DNA of 64,000 nucleotides. Source: Scalesia atractyloides (lineage: Eukaryota; Streptophyta; Magnoliopsida; Asterales; Asteraceae). A program made the position numbers and the translations under genes. The stretch lies in assembly GCA_947069175.1 (NCBI GenBank), contig CAMTDV010000030.1:99658411-99722410 (forward strand). Reading direction: 5' to 3'. Each line of letters opens with the position of its first letter. Position 1 is the stretch's first letter. Below the pieces are notes generated by a model. It made no database searches. It was not told the DNA's origin and was given only the letters and a program-made list of their open reading frames with translations. Of this stretch, positions 46,331 through 59,246 are shown in pieces.

Positions 46331-47170
46331 ATGTTTGTCACACCCCAACCGATGGCGGAAACATCGGGGTAGTGGCACTAGGCGAATCAAATTGATCAAG
46401 AGATTCCATAACGATTAATTCAAAGACAATAATCAACATTTAATATCCCATACTATCAAACTCATACAATCTTCAAACAACCATTACAATTTCAACAAAA
46501 ATCTCTTAAACACATTCCAATTCGATCTCCCTTAGATTTTATTACAAACCGTTCTAAAACAAACTAAATAAAACAAACTAAACTACGAATGCAACATCCA
46601 AGGCATCCAAGCTATAAATCCTCAACCTGTTACATACGTTAAAATACAAGTCAATACAATTAAGTAAAGGTGAGCATACGAGTTTGAAGCATAGTCGAGA
46701 AAGCGTTTGCGAAACAATCTAATTACATATCATGATACACCAAAACACTTAACATAACATAGGCTCATTTCTCATGCTAACTACCGTGAAAAGGCTTGCG
46801 CGACCATCCTAACTAGACCCTATCGGGTGTTAGCCAAACTATAGTACCATACTAGCTAAGGAGGCAAGTTAACGAAAATAAGTCCTAGTCACGTGTTTCT
46901 AATATCACGTATCTAGCATACACAATCAGATTATTCGCGTGTGATAAACAGTTTTGATTTGTGAAGTGATTTTAATATAGGAACGTATGTAACACCCAAA
47001 AAGTGCGTTAAAGCGAAAATGGGTCAAGTATACTCATTGTGGGTGCGTTTTTAGGGAGAATTCGGGATCTGCGAAGAGTTGCGGAGTGCGCCGGACCAGC
47101 CTGTAAACGAGCAGAAGTGCATCAGTCTTCCGATAAAGCCGAAACGGTGAAGTTTGAGTTGAGCAGTAGT

Positions 47171-47410
47171 CAAGTTCGGGCGAACTTGTATGGTTTTGGT
47201 AAGACTAGAGTCAAGTTCGGGCGAACTTGTGAAGAGGTCTTACTGAAAAGACAAGTTCGGGCGAACTTGTGTAGTTTCCTAAGAAACTAGACAAGTTCGG
47301 TCGAACTTGTGAGAATTCTTGTGAAGAATAGCCTAAGTTCGGTCGAACCTGGCCCATGTGGGTGCAAGTTCAGTCGAACTTGACCAGTGGGCTGGTGATT
47401 CTTGAGCGAA
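47171..47410 (-). repeat. AAGTTCG-NN-CGAACTT cluster, 3' LTR
   Basis: Sites at 47171-47188, 47212-47229, 47252-47269 and 47292-47309, then diverged ones near 47334 and 47365. Spacing is about 40 bp. On the minus strand this lies downstream of the TATA box. Confidence 0.85.
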
Positions 47411-48025
47411 CTTGATGTTTTCGGGTCCAAAATCTTGCATTTTCGCGTCGTTTGCTGAGGAAAATCGAGTGTTCATCCCTCCAACTCTGTGCTACTGAGC
47501 AAACTTAGGTCAGAAAGGTCTTTTAGAGATGTTTTAGTCGTTTTACAAGAGCGTGGGCTAATCCGGACGAACTCGGGGTTCGTTCGGATTAGTCCGGCTT
47601 GTGTAAACCAACATAAACGTCCTTGTGCTTCCAGATCTGGGATCTTGAATGATTAGTGTTTTGTTTCATATCAGAAAATGAAAAAAACATCATCAAAAGT
47701 CCGTATTTTGTGTCAAAATCAAGGGTTTAAAAAGGTTTACTCAGATCTAAACATAGATCTGAGTGGAAAACAGAAGTTTTATGGAAAAAGATGAAGATTT
47801 TCATAAACAAACGAGTTTAGATGAAAACGAAGGCTATGCCTTGTGCCAAAATCGTTGTAAACCATTGTATAACGTTGATGAACATCATTGTAGTTGAAAT
47901 CGGGTTGATTCTTACTTAGAAAACAGAGGGTTTCGGGTTTGAGAGCTCTGGGCGAACTTACAGCAAGTTCAAATGAGAGGAATGAGCTGGGTATTTATAG
48001 GAGAAGGCAAAATGTCGGGCAGGTG

Positions 48026-48195
48026 AGGTTAAGTTCGCGCGAACTTGTGAAATGCTTGAAGGATCTGAGCTAAGTTCGGCCGAACTTGACCCTAGAAGGG
48101 CAAGTTCGAGCGAACTTGAGGGAAGTTGGGAGTTTTTGAGTTAGCCAGCCAAGTTTGGCCGAACTTAGGGTCACCAAGTTCGAGCGAACTTGACC
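48026..48195 (-). repeat. AAGTTCG-NN-CGAACTT cluster upstream of LTR promoter
   Basis: Sites with centres CG, GC and AG (for example AAGTTCGCGCGAACTT near 48031 and AAGTTCGGCCGAACTT near 48073). On the minus strand they lie just upstream of the TATA box, so the motif sits on both sides of the promoter. Confidence 0.8.
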
Positions 48196-48670
48196 CAATG
48201 TTGGGTTTTCTTTGTTTGTTTCGCATTAAAAGTTCGTCTAGCGATTCGGTTCGTATTCGATAGTTATATTAAGCGTTTTAGTAAAGCGTTAAGCGTTAAG
48301 CGTTATACTTGAGATGATAGTGCGATTTAGCGATTCGAGAGTGCGAGAGCGATGCGATAGCGATTGTAATCATAACCAAACACACAAAAACATGTAATTA
48401 TCGTAATAACACGTAACTATCATTGCCACATAATTTCCAATAACCAATTAAGCAATTGCGTTGCGATTGCGATGAGATAGCGATGAGATTTAATAGGCGA
48501 TTAGATGCGATAATAACGTACAATACCATAATTAATTAACATAAACTTTATTATCAACCGAATCTCGGGATTACAAAAGATATGTGCATCGGAAAGTCAA
48601 ATGAAAAGATAACAACGAGAAAAACGGAGTTGTTACAGTCTCCCCTACTTTATGGAATTTCGTCCCGAAA

Positions 48671-51660
48671 TTAAGCAGTGGCCGTAACAAAGAGATGCGG
48701 ATATTTCGTTTTCATATCACTTTCGAGTTCCCAAGTGAACTCGGCGCCGCGTTTGCCTTCCCATCGGACCTTCACGATAGGTATGCGAGAGCGTCGGAGT
48801 TTCTTGGTCTCCCGATCCATGATTTCAACGGGTTTTTCCACGAAATGGAGCGTTTCATTAATTTGCAGATCTTCGAGAGGGACATGCAGATTTTCTTCGG
48901 CTAGGCACTTTTTGAGATTAGACACGTGGAAAGTCGGATGTACATTATTAAGTTCCTCCGGAAGTTCGAGTCGGTAAGCCACTTTGTCGATCTTTTCCAG
49001 AATCTTAAAGGGTCCTACGTATCGTGGCGCTAGCTTTCCTTTCTTTCCGAAGCGAACCACTCCCTTCCAAGGTGCAACCTTTAGGAGTACGTGATCTCCC
49101 ACTTCGAATTGCAGGGGCTTGCGTCGTTTGTCGGCGTAACTCTTTTGGCGACTCCGAGCTTTCAAGAGATTGTCTCTGATCTGGAGGATCTTGTCCGTCG
49201 TTTCTTGAATTAGCTCGGGACCGGTGATTTGTGCTTCTCCGATCTCGTGCGATGCAATAGGCGATCGACATTTTCTTCCATAAAGTGCCTCAAAAGGAGC
49301 CATTTGAATGCTGGTATGATAACTATTATTGTACGAGAATTCGATTAAAGGTAAGTGTGTATCCCAGTTGCCACCAAAATCTATGATGCACGCACGAAGC
49401 ATGTCTTCGAGGGTGCGGATCGTGCGTTCAGTCTGACCGTCGGTTTGAGGATGAAAAGTGATACTGAGATTGAGAGTAGTACCAAGAGCGGATTGAAAGG
49501 TCTCTCAGAGACGAGAGGTAAAGCGACCGTCACGGTCAGAGATGATGTCACGAGGCGTCCCGTGTCGACATATAACTTTGTCGATAATCGTTCGACCTTA
49601 AAGTCTTTTCGTATAACAATAAAGTGCGCGAATTTAGTAAGACGATCAACGATAACCGAAATGATATCGTGACCAGAGGAAGTATGCAGGAGTTTAGTAA
49701 CGAAGTCCATAGCTATACTCTCCCACTTCCACATCGGGATTTCGGGTTGTTCGAGTAAACCAGAGGGCCTTTGATGTTCGGCTTTAACCTTCGAACAAGT
49801 TAAGCACTTTGAGACGTACAAGGCAATATCCTTTTTCATGCCCGGCCACCAATACTTAGGACGAAGGTCCTGGTACATCTTGTCGGCACCGGGATGAATG
49901 GAGTATCGAGATTTATGAGCTTCAGTCATTAGCAACTTTCGAATATTATCACGACTGGGAATCCAAATGCGATTGAACTAGGAATAAATACCATCAGCTT
50001 TAGATACAAGCTGAGTTTCGGCTCCACAATTCATTTCCTCTTGCAGGGTATTCTCGTTAAAACATGCGTGTTGAGCGGCACGGATGAGGGTTTCAAGTTT
50101 AGCACAAGCTTGAGAGTCATGAATACTATACACAGAGCTTCGTCGACTGAGAGCATCTGCGACGACGTTTGCTTTGCCGGGATGGTAGCGTATCTCGCAG
50201 TCGTAATCGTTGAGAAGTTCAACCCATCGGCGTTGGCGCATATTCAGTTCTTTTTGATTGAAGATATGTTGTAAGCTCTTATGGTCGGTGAAGACCGTAC
50301 ACTTGGTACCGTAAAGGTAGTGTCGCCATATCTTCAATGCAAAAACAATTGCACCGAGTTCGAGATCATGGGTTGTGTAATTCTTCTCGTGGATCTTGAG
50401 TTGTCGAGATGCATACGCGATAAACTTGTCTCATTGCATAAGCACACAACCAAGACCAAGATTAGAGGCATCATAATAAACAACGAAATCGTCGTTTCCG
50501 TCAGGTAACGCGAGAATGGGAGCGTTGCATAGCATACGCTTGAGAGTTTGAAAAGCTTCCTCTTGTTTAGAATCCCAAACAAAAGGTGGGTCCTTATGAG
50601 TCAAAGCGGTAAGCGGAATGACGATTTTAGAAAAGTCGGCGATGAATCGATGGTAATAACCCGCCAATCCAAGAAATGAACGGGTTTCAGAGGCATTCTT
50701 CGGTGTTATCCAACTCTTGACGGCTTCAATCCTTGCAGGGTCGACGTGAATTCCTTGACTATTAACGATGTGGCCGAGAAATTGGACTTCTTCGAGCCAG
50801 AATTCACATTTAGAGAACTTAGCATAAAGGCGATTTCCTTGAAGAAGTCCGAGGACTAAACGGAGATGACACGCGTGTCCGTCTCTCGACTTCGAATAGA
50901 TAAGGATATCATCGATGAAAACAATGACGAAACGATCTAAGAAAGCTTTACACACACGGTTCATCAAATCCATGAAGACCGCGGATGCATTTGTAAGACC
51001 GAAAGGCATGACCACGAATTCGAAATAGCCATAGCGAGTACGAAAGGTGGTTTTAGGAATGTCTTCTTCCAACACGCGTAACTGATGATAACTGGAACGA
51101 AAATCGATCTTGGAAAAACAAGTAGCACATTGAAGTTGATCGAATAAATCGTCGATACGAGGAAGAGGATAGCGGTTCTTTATCGTGAGTTTGTTAAGTT
51201 CACGATATGAGCGAGGAAAGCAACACATCGCTTTTGCAAGCATTTGTGTGCTCAAGTACATGACAAAAAATCAACTTCTTTTAGGGAGTTTTACCATAAA
51301 CATGGAGTTGATCACCGTTTGGAAGAGGGAAACGAATCATTTTATCGAAGCATACAACTTCAGCATGATTCTCACGAAGAAAATCCATGCCTACTATGAT
51401 ATCGAAACTACCTAGCTGCATAGGTATGAGATTGATCGAGAAGATGTGGTTGTTGAGATCGAGATTACAACCACGTAAGACGGAATTAACGGTAACGGTT
51501 CTTCTGGTGGCGACTTCCACATCGAAAGTCTTTGGGAGTTTAGCGCGCTTACATTTTAAAACCTTTTCGAATTCTAACGATACAAAACAATTATCGGAAC
51601 CAGTATCAAATAAACATGAAGCATAAATACCATTAACGAGAAACGTACCATTGACAACAT
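48671..51660 (-). pseudogene. Tekay-like pol (PR-RT-RNase H-INT-chromodomain), inactivated
   Basis: Protease: LFDTGSDN near 51590, then VGMDFLREN. A deletion near 51262-51281 removes the N-terminal part of RT. RT proper has YRELNKLTIKNRYPLPRID, MPFGLTNA and the catalytic VFIDDILIYSKS (about 50910). RNase H has KIWRHYLYG, TDHKSLQHI and HPGKANVVADALSRR (50180 region). Integrase has an HHCC zinc-binding region (HPGADKMY, CLTCSKVKAEHQRPSG) and MDFVTKL, a frameshifting deletion near 49565, then PLIEFSYNNSYHTSI, and a C-terminal VRWEGKRGAEFTWE like the Tekay chromodomain, ending at 48671. In-frame stops are TGA at 50431-50433 (usual Arg codon), TAG at 49978-49980 (usual Trp) and one more near 49505. 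Confidence 0.9.
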
Positions 51661-52938
51661 TGTTGTCATTTTGAGCCTACGGTGGTTGAGATTGAAGGCT
51701 CTGCCACGCGCAGCTTGTGGTTGCTGCTGCGGAGGCTGAGGCTGCGGTGCTGGCTGCTCTTGCTTGACAGGACGATTCGGGCAGACATTGGCGAAATGAT
51801 TCGGATCATCACAAACATAGCACACACGTGCTTTTGGAGCTTGCTGCTGATTGGCTTGAGGAGGAATGGGTAAAGCTGGAGCTGCTGGAGCCTGAGGAGC
51901 TAGCTAACGAGTACCGGTACGGCAACTAACAGTAAAGTGGCCGTAGATGTTGCAGTTGGTGCAGAAACGGCAATTGCCACCAACGGCATGATGATAAGTG
52001 CACTTAGGGCACAGAGGGTAAGGTCCGGTATACGCACGCTTAGCTGGAGGTGCGTTCGGAGCGGCTGACTGAAGCGGCTGAAGGTTTGATGGAGCGACGA
52101 GGGCATAGTTCTTACTCGGGTTTCCTCTTTTGCGTCCCCGACGCTTTCCTTTTGGTTCACTTGATGAATCGGTAGCAGCGATTGGTTCGACGATGCCTTG
52201 ATTGGAGACTTTAGCAGAGTTCTTGAAGTAACCATCCTGAACTCGTTGATCATTGATCTCAGCGGCGAGCATGTAGGTTTCCTCGATGGTTGTAGTACGA
52301 GCAACTTTCATGAAACTTGCAACACACTCGGGTAAACCACGAATGTACTTGTTGATAGCTTTCTCCGTCGTATCAACCTGGTTGGGACATATGATGCTCA
52401 AAACCTTAAACCGAGCAGTAAAACCAGCATTGTCGGGACCATCTTGTTTGATACCCCAAAATTCGTTCTCGAGCTTTTGCCTCTCATGCGGAGGACAGAA
52501 CTCCTTCATCATTACTTCTTTGAGTTCCTCCCAAGATAGATTGTAAGCTTCATCATTTCCACGCTTATTTCTTTCAGTTGTCCACCAGTCGAGAGCACGG
52601 GACTGGAAGACTCCGGTAGCGTTCACGGTGCGGAGGTCATCGGGGTATCCACTCTGCCTAAAAGTGACCTCAATAGCATCGAACCAGTGAAACATAGAAG
52701 TCGGTCCATCATTGCCCGTGAAGGCGAGAGGTGCACAAGCCTTGAAATTCTTGAAGCTGAATCGCGGCTTGGGATTCTTAGTTTTCGAGTCGACTGAGGA
52801 GTTGCTGCTCACAGCATGAATTTCTGAGACGATTTGCGGGATGACTTTTGCTACTTCCTTGGCGACTAGTGAAGCGATGCGCTTGTTGTCGCTGTGGCGT
52901 TGAGCTGAACGACGAGTATGAGATCCGAGTGACGACAT
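51574..52938 (-). pseudogene. Tekay-like gag with one nonsense codon
   Basis: It opens at 52938 (MSSLGSHTRR). Retrotrans_gag core: HWFDAIEVTFRQSGYPDDLR, NLSWEELKEVMM, FWGIKQDGPD, YIRGLPECV. First zinc-binding region CPKCTYHHAVGGNC near 52010, then CTNCNIYGHF. An in-frame TAG at 51904-51906 interrupts it, and the same frame continues to the zinc knuckle CYVCDDPNHFANVC (51780-51825). A frameshift near 51690 separates it from protease. Confidence 0.9.
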
Positions 52939-54011
52939 CTACACAAAGATTTAGATTAGACGAGATTCGATTATAATAGAGTTATGTTTAAAATATTTAT
53001 TATAATTATTCATACAAGGCACAAAAACACGTAGGCACGTAAACACGTAGACACATAAGCACGTAAGCACATAATCCACGTAAGCACACATTTTGCACGT
53101 ATTCACTTTCTAATTAACCATCATGCGTAGCGCGATATGAGATGCGAGATATAAGCGATGTATGTGATAGATAATAGCAAGATAAGCGAGATAATACCGT
53201 GTGTGAGACACACACGTTCTCATAGGCGTAAGCGAGTTATGCGATTAGTTCGGTTGGTGTATTAATTAGCGTTTTAGATTGCGAGAGCTGTGCGAGTTGT
53301 GCATGCGTCTAGGGAGCGTAAAGCGAATAAGCGAGATATCGGTAATGCGAGAAATTAATAAAGCGAGAAATCGAATAAAGCGAAAATTCCCAAAATTTAA
53401 ACATATAAATAATAATAAGCTCGATGATGCGTAAATCGACGATATAGGCTTAAATCAATTGGGAGTGTCCGGGTTTTGAGACGTTTGACTACCCAAAGTG
53501 GTTCGACTACCCTTTGCATTAGGACCCACGCTTTGGCCTAATAGATAAATGCTCTCACCGCAAGCGGCTAACGGCATTTACCCTTCCAGTTAATACGTGT
53601 TCCAAATCATCGGTATAACCGAGACTTTGGTGAGATTGAAAATCGAATTGCAGATTTAGTTACTAAGATGCGGGTTTCACCCATAACTTAGCAACTTCAT
53701 TCCTAGATAGAAATGGAGATTTCCGTCGAGGTTTGGATGTCACTCCTAACTCCTATCTCGTGCGATAGAGTATGCGCGGAGTGAATGATCTCATCGGGAG
53801 TTTTCGGTTTTCACACCTAATCTCAACTTGATCACTCGTTTTGCGTAATACGAGCGTTTCCAAGCGTGTATTATTGTATTAGCCTTAGGAAAGGCACATT
53901 TAGGCATTTATGACAAGTAGTTTAACATTTAAGCCAAAGATAGGTCAATTGGGTACTTAAACATGCTACTAGGTCGAACATGGCAATTCTACCTATTATC
54001 CTAAGGAATTA
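52939..54011 (-). other. Tekay-like untranslated leader
   Basis: No gene. The sequence next to gag (about 53020-53420) is rich in short GCGA/CACGTA repeats, giving low complexity. No fold or frame of note. Confidence 0.6.
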
Positions 54012-54025
54012 GCTCTGATACCAAT
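54012..54025 (-). other. Primer-binding site of Tekay-like element
   Basis: The minus strand reads TTGGTATCAGAGC next to the 5' LTR, an exact iMet-tRNA primer site. Confidence 0.85.
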
Positions 54026-54026
54026 C

Positions 54027-56377
54027 TGTCACACCCCAACCGATGGCGGAATCATCGGGGTAGTGGCACTAGGCGAATCAGATTGATCAAGAGATTCCAT
54101 AACGATCAATTCAAAGACAATAACAAACATTTAATATCCCATACTATCAAACTCATACAATCTTCAAACAACCATTACAATTTCAACAAAAATCTCTTAA
54201 ACACAATCCAATTCGATCTCCCCTAGATTTTATTACAAACCGTTCTAAAACAAACTAAATAAAACAAACTAAACTACGAATGCAACATCCAAGGCATCCA
54301 AGCTATAAATCCTCAACCTGTTACATACGTTAAAATACAAGTCAATACAATTAAGTAAAGGTGAGCATACGAGTTTGAATAATACTAACATAGTCGAGAA
54401 AGCGTTTACGAAATAATCTAATTAAATATCATGATACATCAAAACACTTACCATAACATAGGCTCATTTCTCATGCTAACTACCGTGAAAAGGCTTGCGC
54501 GACCATCCTAACTAGACCCCGTCGGGTGTTAGCCAAACTATAGTACCATACTAGCTAAGGAGGCAAGTTAACGAAAATAAGTCCTAGTCACGTGTTTCTA
54601 ATATCACGTATCGAGCATACACAATCAGATTATTCGCGTGTGATAAACAGTTTTGATTTGTGAAGTGATTTTAATATAGGAACGTATGTAACACCCAAAA
54701 AGTGCGTTAAAGCGAAAATGGGTCAAGTATACTCACTGTGGGTGCGTTTTTAGGGAGAATTCGGGATCTGTGAAGAGTTGCGGAGTGCGCCGGATCAGCC
54801 TGTAAATGAGCAGAAGTGCATCAGTCTTCCGATAAAGCCGAAACGGTGAAGTTTGAGTTGAGCAGTAGTCAAGTTCGGGCGAACTTGTGTGTAATCACAC
54901 AAGTTCGGGCGAACTTGTGTGTAAACACTCAAGTTCGAGCGAACTTGTTTGGTAAGACTAGAGTCAAGTTCGGGCGAACTTGTGAAGAGATCTTACTAAA
55001 AAGACAAGTTCGGGCGAACTTGTGTAGTTTCCTAAGAAACTAAACAAGTTCGGTCGAACTTGTGAGAATTCTTGTGAAGAATAGCCTAAGTTCGGTCGAA
55101 CCTGGCCCATGTGGGTGCAAGTTTGGTCAAACTTGACCAGTGGGCTGGTGATTCTTGAGCGAACTTGATGTTTTCAGGTCCAAAATCTTGCGTTTTCACG
55201 TCGTTTGCTGAGGAAAATCGAGTGTTCATCCCTCCAACCCTGTGCTACTGAGCAAACTTAGGTCGGAGAGGTCTTTTAGAGCTGTTTTAGTCGTTTTACA
55301 AGAGCGTGGGCTAATCTGAGCGAACTCGGGGTTCGTTCGGATTAGTCTGGCTTGTGTAAACCAACATAAACGTCCTTGTGCTTCCAAATCTGGGATCTTG
55401 AATGATTAATGTTTCGTTTCATATCAGAAAATGAACAAAACATCATCAAAAGTCCGTATTTTGTGTCAAAATCAAGGGTTTAAAAAGGTTTACTCAGATC
55501 TAAATATAGATCTAAGTGGAAAACAGAAGTTTTATGTAAAAAGATGAAGATTTTCATAAACAGAAGAGTTTAGATGAAAACGAAGGCTATGCCTTGTGCC
55601 AAAATCGTTGTAAACCGTTGTAAAACGTTGATGAACATCATTGTAGTTGAAATCGGGTTGATTCTTACTTAGAAAACAGAGGGTTTCGGGTTTGAGAGCT
55701 CTGGGCGAACTTACAACAAGTTCAAATGAGAGGAATGAGCTGGGTATTTATAGGAGAAGGCAAAATGTAGGGCTGGTGAGGTCAAGTTCGCGCGAACTTG
55801 TGAAATGCTTGAAGGATCTGAGCTAAGTTCGGCCGAATTTGACCCTAGAAGGGCAAGTTCGAGCAAACTTGAGGGAAGTTGGGAGTTTTTGAGTTAAGCC
55901 AGCAAAGTTCGGCCGATCTTGGGGTCACCATGTTCGAGCGAACTTGACCCAATGTTGGGTTTTCTTCGTTTGTTTCGCGTTAAAAGTTTGTTTGGCGATT
56001 CGGTTCGTATTAGATAGTTATATTAAGAGTTTTAGTAAAGCGTTATACTTGATACAATAGTGTGATTTAGCGATTCGAGAGTGCGAGAGCGATGCGATAG
56101 CGATTGTAATCATAACCAAACACACACAAACATGTAATTATCATAATAACACGTAACTATCATTACCACATAATTTCCAATAACCAAATAAGTAATTGCT
56201 TTGCGATTGCGATGAGATATCGATGAGATTTAATAAGTGATTAGATGCGATAATAACGTACAATACCATAATTACTTAACATAAACTTTATTATCATCTG
56301 AATCTCGTGATTACAAAAGATATGTGCATCGGAAAATCAAATGAAAAGATAACAACGAGAAAAACGGAGTTGTTACA
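54027..56377 (-). repeat. 5' LTR of Tekay-like element (2351 bp)
   Basis: It matches the 3' LTR closely but is 49 bp longer, mainly because the AAGTTCG-NN-CGAACTT cluster at 54870-55070 has two more sites. A TATA box lies near 55743-55755 on the minus strand. Confidence 0.9.
54870..55070 (-). repeat. Expanded AAGTTCG-NN-CGAACTT cluster, 5' LTR
   Basis: Sites at 54870-54887, 54900-54917, 54930-54947, 54965-54982, 55005-55022 and about 55045. The first three are spaced exactly 30 bp apart, and the second extends to a longer palindrome (ACACAAGTTCG and CGAACTTGTGT). Confidence 0.85.
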
Positions 56378-56382
56378 ATGTT

Positions 56383-57849
56383 AATATCATCAACTTAGTA
56401 TTAAAAATCCCACTTGCCTGAAATTGGACACAGGACCTTCAAGAGAAACAAAGCTTCCAACCTTCCTTTTGAGCATTAGGCCAATAAATTATTGATAGAG
56501 ACTTAGATCTTCATTCTTCAATCCCGATACACATAGTCTAACTCGAATCTTTGATTTTTAATCTTACAACAAATTAAATTCCAATTCCCGTTACTTAGAA
56601 TTCAATAACCAACTCACTACAAAAGAACAACTTAAAATATTCTAAAACTCAAATTCTACTAGTTACAAAGAACAACTTAAAATATTTTAAAATTCAAATT
56701 CTACTACTTGCAAATCTTTTACTAATCTAAATATTTTAACGGAGTGTAAACAATTCAAAATATGAAAATGTCTATTATCACTAATTCATCATAGAAAGTC
56801 TAGATGTTACAATAATTATGATATAAGATAGGCCCATTAGAAACTAAAAGACATTATTTTTTTGATTAAGATCGGGCAAACGAGAGTTTTGAGTAACCAA
56901 TAAGTTTTGGATAACCAGGTCAGATCGCTAAATTTGAACTGTTAAAATTTTAAAAATAAATTTGTATTGATATCTTATAGAAAACTTGATCTGTCTCCAA
57001 CTTATTTATAATTTCTAGTTTTTCATGTCGACTTTATATAGTTGAGTCATCCCTACAAACAATCAATGTTATCAATGTTATGAACATAGAGGTTACATGG
57101 TTGGTAACGAAAAATTGACTAACTGGATTCAATATATGGGAGAGCCCCACATTTGGGGAGTTGGTCCCGACCTCGACCTTGATCATAATCAATCTTTATA
57201 CCTACCAAGTTCGTAACCAATTATTCATTTAGGTATCTTTTTGTCATATTTTATTCATCACTAAAATGTACTTTGTACTATGTTTTCCTTTAAACAAACC
57301 CACATATTTAATAAAACGTCTATACGTAGTTATTGATTTAATATTATTCTCGTTATATGTTCTTTTTCCTCAATGTTTTGGCCTTTTTATAGTGAAATTT
57401 GAGTTTTCATTAAATCGTTATATGTTTTTTTTCCTCAAATTAGTTTTCTTTTAATTAGACGTAACTCTTTTAGACATGTTAGTGTAAAGAATGTTAAGGA
57501 TATGACTGGATGACTCATGAATATAGTGACGTACAAATACCAATACCAAAACCAAATCAATTTTAAGTAGAAAATCGTAATAAGTACGTATATGTAGCGC
57601 TTATTAGATTTAACGAAAAGAAAGAAAACAGAAGAGAAGAAAAAGAAGGCGTTTAGACGTGACATAATCAACCAATTTGCTGCTGTTTTTTCATTTGATG
57701 CTTCATTCCTATTATTAATCGATAGTCGGCCTTGTACTGAATAATTTTTCATTAATCAGTTAATTAATCGCTACTCCGTATAAGCCGGAGCTAGTCGGTT
57801 CAAAATAAACATAAAAATTTAACCCAAACATAAATTGTTAGTCCATTTC
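56383..57849. other. Intergenic DNA upstream of RLF-like gene
   Basis: AT-rich, with short direct repeats near 56635-56705 (AACTTAAAATATT twice). No gene seen. The right part should hold the distal promoter of the next gene. Confidence 0.4.
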
Positions 57850-58028
57850 CCTAAATCCTAATGTCGCATCTGATTCGACGACAATGAAAGTCAATTTTGA
57901 ATTGGGGGAATTTTGACGATTATCACATTCGATTTTGATTTCAAAAAGCCCTAAAACTTGCCAATCATCGTCGTCGTCTTCTCCTATTCGTCTTCATCAA
58001 TTCATCCAGTTGTCAATTTTCCGATCAG
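57850..58028 (+). promoter_or_regulatory. Probable promoter and 5' UTR exon of RLF-like gene
   Basis: CT-rich leader-like sequence (CATCGTCGTCGTCTTCTCC) ends in CGATCAG|GTGC at 58028/58029, a good donor. The next acceptor, TTAATTTCAG, is at 61090, before the exon holding the start codon. The transcription start is not determined. Confidence 0.4.
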
Positions 58029-58509
58029 GTGCTTCACTGTCTCATATATAATTTGCATTTTCTTATCTAGGAAGCAATCATGCATATGCCCCATATTTGA
58101 CCTTCTTGTTTGTATAATCTTGTGTTTGTTATGTTATTTGCTTTCCGATTGTTGGAATCGGATGGTGTTTTTGATGGAATCATGTAGTTCTGTTTCGTTG
58201 CTTGAATATGTAAGGCCTGTTCTTCAATTTGATTGCTTTTTAACCTAATAATTTGTTTGATGTAAGGTGTGTTGAATGAATCATTTTATATATTTTGTGT
58301 TTAGCTGCTAGGGTTTAATGAAAGGGTTAAGAGGCCTGGAAACTAATGTCAAGAAGATTTTATGTTTTGGTGTTTAGATTAGAAGGAATGTTATGTTTAG
58401 GTTGGGTTGGGTATAGAGGTTGTGAGATTGATGCTTCGTAGTTAGGCTGGGCGGTGTGGGGGTCGGCATAGGCCCAGCAAGGGTCGTCGCCGCCCCCAAC
58501 ACCATTTCT

Positions 58510-58647
58510 CCCCCCCCCCCAGGCATCGTCATGGGCGTCCAAACTAGGACGTTCAAGCTGGCCACTACAAGACAAAACCATACTCACACACACATAATAC
58601 AAATCATATATATATAAGGCTCATCACCCATCCCCCCCCCCCCCCCC
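58510..58647. repeat. Two poly-C runs in the 5' UTR intron
   Basis: Eleven C at 58510-58520 and sixteen C at 58632-58647, in GC-rich sequence that may belong to small DNA transposons (ends not resolved). Confidence 0.8.
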
Positions 58648-59246
58648 ATCCTCTTTGCCCTATCCTCACACCCGATCTACGTGGCGCTTACGTGGCGGGT
58701 CATCCTCCGGGCACCATACCGCATAGCCTTATGACAATTTCGCATGTAACATTGAACCCTCATCCCAACCAATATTATCTGTTTTGAAGGCGAGTCTCTT
58801 GCTGGGATTTGGGGATTTTATGTTTATCATTTGACATTTGTTGATGATTATTTTTATCTGTATTTTTTGGTTGTACTTGCACCTTAAAATCCCATACTTC
58901 TTCTTTTTTTAGAATAGGGGTTTAGTTTCTTTGTCTAGTGGTATAGAGATTGGTTTTTAAATGCGCGCACCAGGAGCGCATGATGTGTGCATCACATGAT
59001 GCAATGATAAGATCGCATCGCGTGTTGCGGTTCCATGATGCACGCATCACATGATGTGGTCTAATGTGGCGCCTTATGCAGTTGACCGGTATTTGAAAAA
59101 AATCAGATCTTTAATTGAACAAATCTGCTTATAGATGATGAGAATATATTATATTTTAGTGTTTAAAGGTTCACAAGTTAAAATATCAGCTATATATATG
59201 TTTAGTATTTTTGAATAAAGAACGCCTCGTGTACGTGATGCGTGCG

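Larger units (their letters stand above)
46336..48637 (-). repeat. 3' LTR of Tekay-like element (2302 bp)
   Basis: It reads TGTAACAAC...GGGGTGTGACA on the minus strand. A TATA box (CTATAAATACCC) lies near 47990-48001. AAGTTCG-NN-CGAACTT sites with variable centres fall in two clusters: 47171-47410 (GG, GG, GG, GT and variants) and 48026-48195 (GC, GC-like, AG and others). Confidence 0.9.
46336..56377 (-). mobile_element. Tekay-like Gypsy (chromovirus) retrotransposon, structurally complete
   Basis: A 10,042-bp element read on the minus strand, flanked by ATGTT at 46331-46335 and 56378-56382. The 5' LTR is 54027-56377, the primer site 54012-54025, gag 51574-52938, pol 48671-51660, the polypurine tract about 48638-48655 and the 3' LTR 46336-48637. 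Domain order gag-PR-RT-RH-INT with a C-terminal chromodomain-like tail fits the Tekay/Del lineage. Nonsense codons, frameshifts and a deletion in RT make it coding-dead, so it now needs a helper. Confidence 0.92.

Noticed and set aside
49005..49672. Plus- and minus-strand open frames overlapping integrase
   Set aside because: They are shadows of the integrase reading frame and carry no domain of their own.
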